Shown here in pieces: positions 61,388 to 64,000 of a DNA stretch of 64,000 nucleotides (positions are counted from its first letter, which is position 1; the number at the start of each line of letters is the position of its first letter). The notes beneath the pieces were generated by a model, which saw only the letters and a list, made by a program, of their open reading frames with translations, had not been told where the DNA came from and made no database searches. The DNA is from Duganella sp. Root336D2 (lineage in GTDB: Bacteria; Pseudomonadota; Gammaproteobacteria; Burkholderiales; Burkholderiaceae_D). Location of the stretch: positions 62,001-126,000 of the forward strand of contig NZ_LMDB01000039.1 of NCBI RefSeq assembly GCF_001425005.1. Direction: 5' to 3'. The translations under genes were made by a program, and so were the position numbers.

Positions 61388-62968
61388 TTAAGCAGCAATC
61401 GCCGCCGGCTCATCATCCGCCGAAGAGCGGATCAGGTAATCGAACGAGCCCAGTGCCGCCTTCGCGCCTTCACCGACCGCGATCACGATCTGCTTGTACG
61501 GCACCGTGGTCACGTCGCCTGCGGCAAACACGCCGGTCTCCGAAGTCTGCCCCTTGGCATCCACCTCGATCTCGCCATGCTTGGACAGGTCGATGGTGCC
61601 CTTCAGCCATTCGGTATTCGGCACCAGGCCAATCTGCACGAACACGCCTTCCAGCTCTATGCGATGCGACTGGCCGCTCTCACGGTCGGTATAGCTCAAG
61701 CCATTGACCTTCTTGCCGTCGCCGTGAACCTCGCTGGTCTGCGCCGATTTGATCACCTTCACATTGCGCAGGGTGGCCAGCTTGCGCTGCAACACCGCAT
61801 CCGCGCGCAGTTCCGCGCCGAATTCGATCAGGGTCACATGCTCCACGATGCCGGCCAGGTCGATCGCCGCTTCCACGCCAGAGTTGCCGCCGCCGATCAC
61901 CGCTACGCGCTTGCCCTTGAACAGCGGGCCATCGCAGTGCGGGCAGTAGGCAACGCCGTGGTTGCGGTATTCCTTCTCGCCCGGCACATTGATTTCGCGC
62001 CAGCGGGCGCCGGTCGAAATGATCACGGACCTGGCTTTCAGCACGGCGCCGCTTTCGGTGTGGACTTCCTTGATCTTGCCCGGCACGATCTTCGAAGCGC
62101 GTTGGGTGTTCATGATGTCCACGTCGTATTCCTTGACGTGCTGCTCCAGTGCGACCGCGAATTTCTGGCCGTCGGTTTCCTTGACCGAGACGAAGTTCTC
62201 GATCGACAGCGTATCCAGCACCTGGCCGCCGAAGCGGTCGGCAATCACGCCGGTGCGGATGCCTTTGCGCGCCGTGTAGATGGCCGCAGCAGCGCCTGCA
62301 GGGCCGCCGCCGACGATCAGCACGTCGAACACGTCTTTCTTGCTCAATTCAGCCGCAGCGCGGGCCGAGGCGCCGGTATCCAGCTTGGCGAGGATTTCCT
62401 CGACGTTGGTGCGGCCCTGGCCGAAGTGCTGGCCGTTCAGGTACATCATCGGCACAGCCATCACCTGGCGTTCCTCGACTTCTTTCGGGAACACGCCGCC
62501 ATCCACTGCCACCACCTTGATGCGCGGGTTGATCACGGACATGGCGTTCAGTGCCTGCACCACTTCAGGGCAGTTGTGGCAGCTCAGTGAGATGAAGGTT
62601 TCGAAGACGAAATCGCCGTCCAGGTTGCGGATTTGCTCGATGACTTTTTCATCCAGCTTGATCGGGTGGCCGCCGACTTGCAGCAGTGCCAGCACCAGGG
62701 AGGTGAATTCGTGGCCCATCGGGATGCCGGCGAAGCTCACGCCGATATCGCTGCCTTTGCGGGTGATGTCGAAGGAAGGCTTGCGGGCCTTGTCGTCAGC
62801 GCCTGCAACGATGGTAATCTTGCCGTGGCCTGCGGATACGATGTCCTGCAGCAGGGCCGACATTTCCTGCGATTTGGCGGAGGCGTCGGTGTTCGCCACG
62901 ATCTCGATCGGGTGGACAACGCGCTCCAGGTAGGAGGAGAGTTGGGCTTTCAGGTCTGCGTCCAGCAT
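61388..62968 (-). CDS. ahpF: Alkyl hydroperoxide reductase subunit F
   Basis: The 526-residue flavoprotein has an N-terminal double thioredoxin fold with the redox pair CHNC (residues about 130-133), an FAD-binding [17 protein letters not shown] near 217, the active-site disulfide CPHC near 342 and an NAD-binding [15 protein letters not shown] near 357. It transfers electrons from NADH to AhpC. The length matches the family. It lies downstream of ahpC with a hairpin in the gap. Confidence 0.98.
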   Translation of the reverse strand: MLDADLKAQLSSYLERVVHPIEIVANTDASAKSQEMSALLQDIVSAGHGKITIVAGADDKARKPSFDITRKGSDIGVSFAGIPMGHEFTSLVLALLQVGGHPIKLDEKVIEQIRNLDGDFVFETFISLSCHNCPEVVQALNAMSVINPRIKVVAVDGGVFPKEVEERQVMAVPMMYLNGQHFGQGRTNVEEILAKLDTGASARAAAELSKKDVFDVLIVGGGPAGAAAAIYTARKGIRTGVIADRFGGQVLDTLSIENFVSVKETDGQKFAVALEQHVKEYDVDIMNTQRASKIVPGKIKEVHTESGAVLKARSVIISTGARWREINVPGEKEYRNHGVAYCPHCDGPLFKGKRVAVIGGGNSGVEAAIDLAGIVEHVTLIEFGAELRADAVLQRKLATLRNVKVIKSAQTSEVHGDGKKVNGLSYTDRESGQSHRIELEGVFVQIGLVPNTEWLKGTIDLSKHGEIEVDAKGQTSETGVFAAGDVTTVPYKQIVIAVGEGAKAALGSFDYLIRSSADDEPAAIAA

Positions 62969-63021
62969 GGCTATTCCTTTCTTGATTAGTCGCTTGCGGT
63001 AGGTACCGCTTCAACGCCCCA

Positions 63022-63043
63022 AGGCGACCCCGTGGGGTCGCCT
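63022..63043 (-). terminator. Hairpin between ahpC and ahpF
   Basis: A perfect inverted repeat AGGCGACCCC and GGGGTCGCCT with a 2-base centre lies 27 bases after the ahpC stop. It lacks a T-run, so partial termination or 3'-end stabilisation of ahpC mRNA is more likely than full termination, giving more AhpC than AhpF. Confidence 0.55.
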
Positions 63044-63069
63044 GTTCAAGCCATTAGCAGACGAGATGC

Positions 63070-63633
63070 TTAGATCTTGCCGACCAGGTCCAGCGATGGC
63101 TTCAGGGTTGCCGCGCCTTCGGTCCACTTGGCTGGGCACACTTCGCCTGGGTGGGAAGCCACATACTGGGCTGCCTTCACTTTGCGCAGCAGTTCAGCTG
63201 CGTCGCGGCCGATGCCGTTGTCGTGCACTTCCAGCACTTTGATGAAGCCTTCCGGATTGATCACGAAGGTGCCGCGCAGCGCCAAGCCTTCTTCTTCGAT
63301 CATCACTTCGAAATTGCGCGACAGGGTGCCGGTTGGGTCGCCGATCAGGGCGTACTGCACTTTCTTGATCGCGTCGGAGGTGTCGTGCCATGCCTTGTGG
63401 GCGAAGTGGGTGTCGGTCGAGATGCCGTACACGTCCACGCCCAGCTTGGCGAATTCTGCGTGGTGGTCTGCCAGGTCTTCCAGCTCGGTTGGGCACACGA
63501 AGGTGAAGTCGGCTGGGTAGAACACGAATACGGACCACTTGCCTTTCAGGGATTCTTCGCTCAGGTCAACGAATTTGCCGTTGTGGTATGCGGTGGCCTT
63601 GAATGGTTTTACTTGGGTGTTAATCAGGGACAT
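63070..63633 (-). CDS. ahpC: Alkyl hydroperoxide reductase subunit C (peroxiredoxin)
   Basis: The 187-residue protein has the peroxidatic Cys in [14 protein letters not shown] (about residue 47) and the resolving Cys in GEVCPAKW (about 166), the typical 2-Cys peroxiredoxin arrangement. It reduces hydrogen peroxide and organic hydroperoxides and is recycled by AhpF. GAGGAAA precedes the ATG at 63633; the frame continues upstream but without family similarity. An OxyR-like half-site lies about 90 bases upstream. Confidence 0.98.
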   Translation of the reverse strand: MSLINTQVKPFKATAYHNGKFVDLSEESLKGKWSVFVFYPADFTFVCPTELEDLADHHAEFAKLGVDVYGISTDTHFAHKAWHDTSDAIKKVQYALIGDPTGTLSRNFEVMIEEEGLALRGTFVINPEGFIKVLEVHDNGIGRDAAELLRKVKAAQYVASHPGEVCPAKWTEGAATLKPSLDLVGKI

Positions 63634-63722
63634 TGTGGTTTCCTCGTGGGTTTGTGAATCAATGAGACGCCAGTTTAAGGCCTTCTCGTAGATTTGAAAA
63701 TTTGATTGTTCAAATAGACTCA

Positions 63723-63737
63723 ATAGTCTTTGCCTAT
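63723..63737 (-). promoter_or_regulatory. OxyR-like half-site upstream of ahpC
   Basis: The 15-base sequence ATAGTCTTTGCCTAT matches ATAG-N7-CTAT, the half-site pattern of OxyR. The adjacent half-site is degenerate. OxyR commonly activates ahpC, but no oxyR gene is in the window. Confidence 0.5.
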
Positions 63738-63789
63738 TGGAACCGCGAAACGCGATCGTTATTATCGCCTTTTGTGGGCAATCAGGTTG

Positions 63790-64000
63790 TCAGTCCGTCA
63801 GGATTTCGAGCAGGCTGGCGGCTTGGCAGGCCAAGCGGTCGACATCGGCGGGATCGAAGTCGGCGTGCATCTTCTTGCGTACGCCAAGTTCGTTGAGGAG
63901 GAGGTGGTGGCGCGGAGCGACGCCTTGTTTGGCCAGGCATTCGCGGGCGCAGGCCAGCGGGCAGCCGTCGATGGCGATGATGGTGCGGCCGGATTGGGCC
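63790..64000 (-). CDS. DGC-domain zinc-binding protein, C-terminal fragment
   Basis: The last 70 codons of a gene that starts beyond the right edge. The visible part has AIDGCPLACARECLAKQG with the DGC-x2-C motif, which defines the DGC family of putative zinc-binding proteins. It ends SLLEILTD. Function is unknown. Confidence 0.8.
   Translation of the reverse strand, partial: AQSGRTIIAIDGCPLACARECLAKQGVAPRHHLLLNELGVRKKMHADFDPADVDRLACQAASLLEILTD

Overview
The window is GC-rich, densely packed DNA from a betaproteobacterium. Gene content and order (ssb / MFS / uvrA, GTP-dependent pckG, rdgC, DGC-domain protein, short asparaginase-domain protein, intergenic GTGTCAGGCAC-type hairpins) suggest the Oxalobacteraceae (Massilia, Duganella or Janthinobacterium-like). 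This is inferred from gene families only; no rRNA is present.

Region 1 (1-19250, minus strand) is the most unusual part. It holds four tandem giant paralogues of the DUF4132 family (E. coli YehI/MolR type, 1170-1290 aa each), followed without a gap by a MoxR AAA+ ATPase and the start of a DUF5682 protein. This is the order of the E. coli yehI-yehL-yehM locus, but with the DUF4132 gene quadrupled. The outer copies (1 and 4) carry an N-terminal WGR domain; the inner copies (2 and 3) lost it and keep only a scar. Copies 2, 3 and 4 share a conserved 5' element. Upstream lie a putAbiC-like membrane protein and a HipA/HipB-type kinase-antitoxin pair with a three-copy operator and a 12-residue repeat array in the antitoxin. 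Together this looks like a stress or defence island.

Region 2 (19250-27560) is core DNA metabolism plus regulators: ssb, an MFS pump with divergent TetR, uvrA with a LexA-type box inside the end of tetR, a YbaK-type editing protein, and a TetR unit whose palindrome occurs before both the regulator and a 38-aa membrane protein / HCCA-isomerase-like operon.

Region 3 (27560-37120) holds a kelch/BACON-like secreted protein with a truncated relative beside it, a pair of BltD-like acetyltransferases, and an rtcB / 48-aa protein / MoxR / VWA-metallopeptidase operon. The acetyltransferase pair and the rtcB operon are each preceded by the same attenuator architecture: promoter, 12-13 codon leader peptide, competing GC hairpins and an intrinsic terminator.

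Region 4 (37118-38870) is a compact PAAR / M15-type peptidoglycan hydrolase / exported protein cassette with overlapping genes, probably a type VI secretion effector-immunity unit.

Region 5 (38960-64000) is mostly housekeeping and accessory metabolism: pckG, a 2-hydroxyacid dehydrogenase, the TlpA-like/DsbD redox pair, a MocR regulator, rdgC, dinB with a LexA box, a chemoreceptor, a glycerate kinase/MFS pair, an S9 peptidase, tRNA-Val and tRNA-Asp, and ahpC/ahpF with an OxyR-like half-site.
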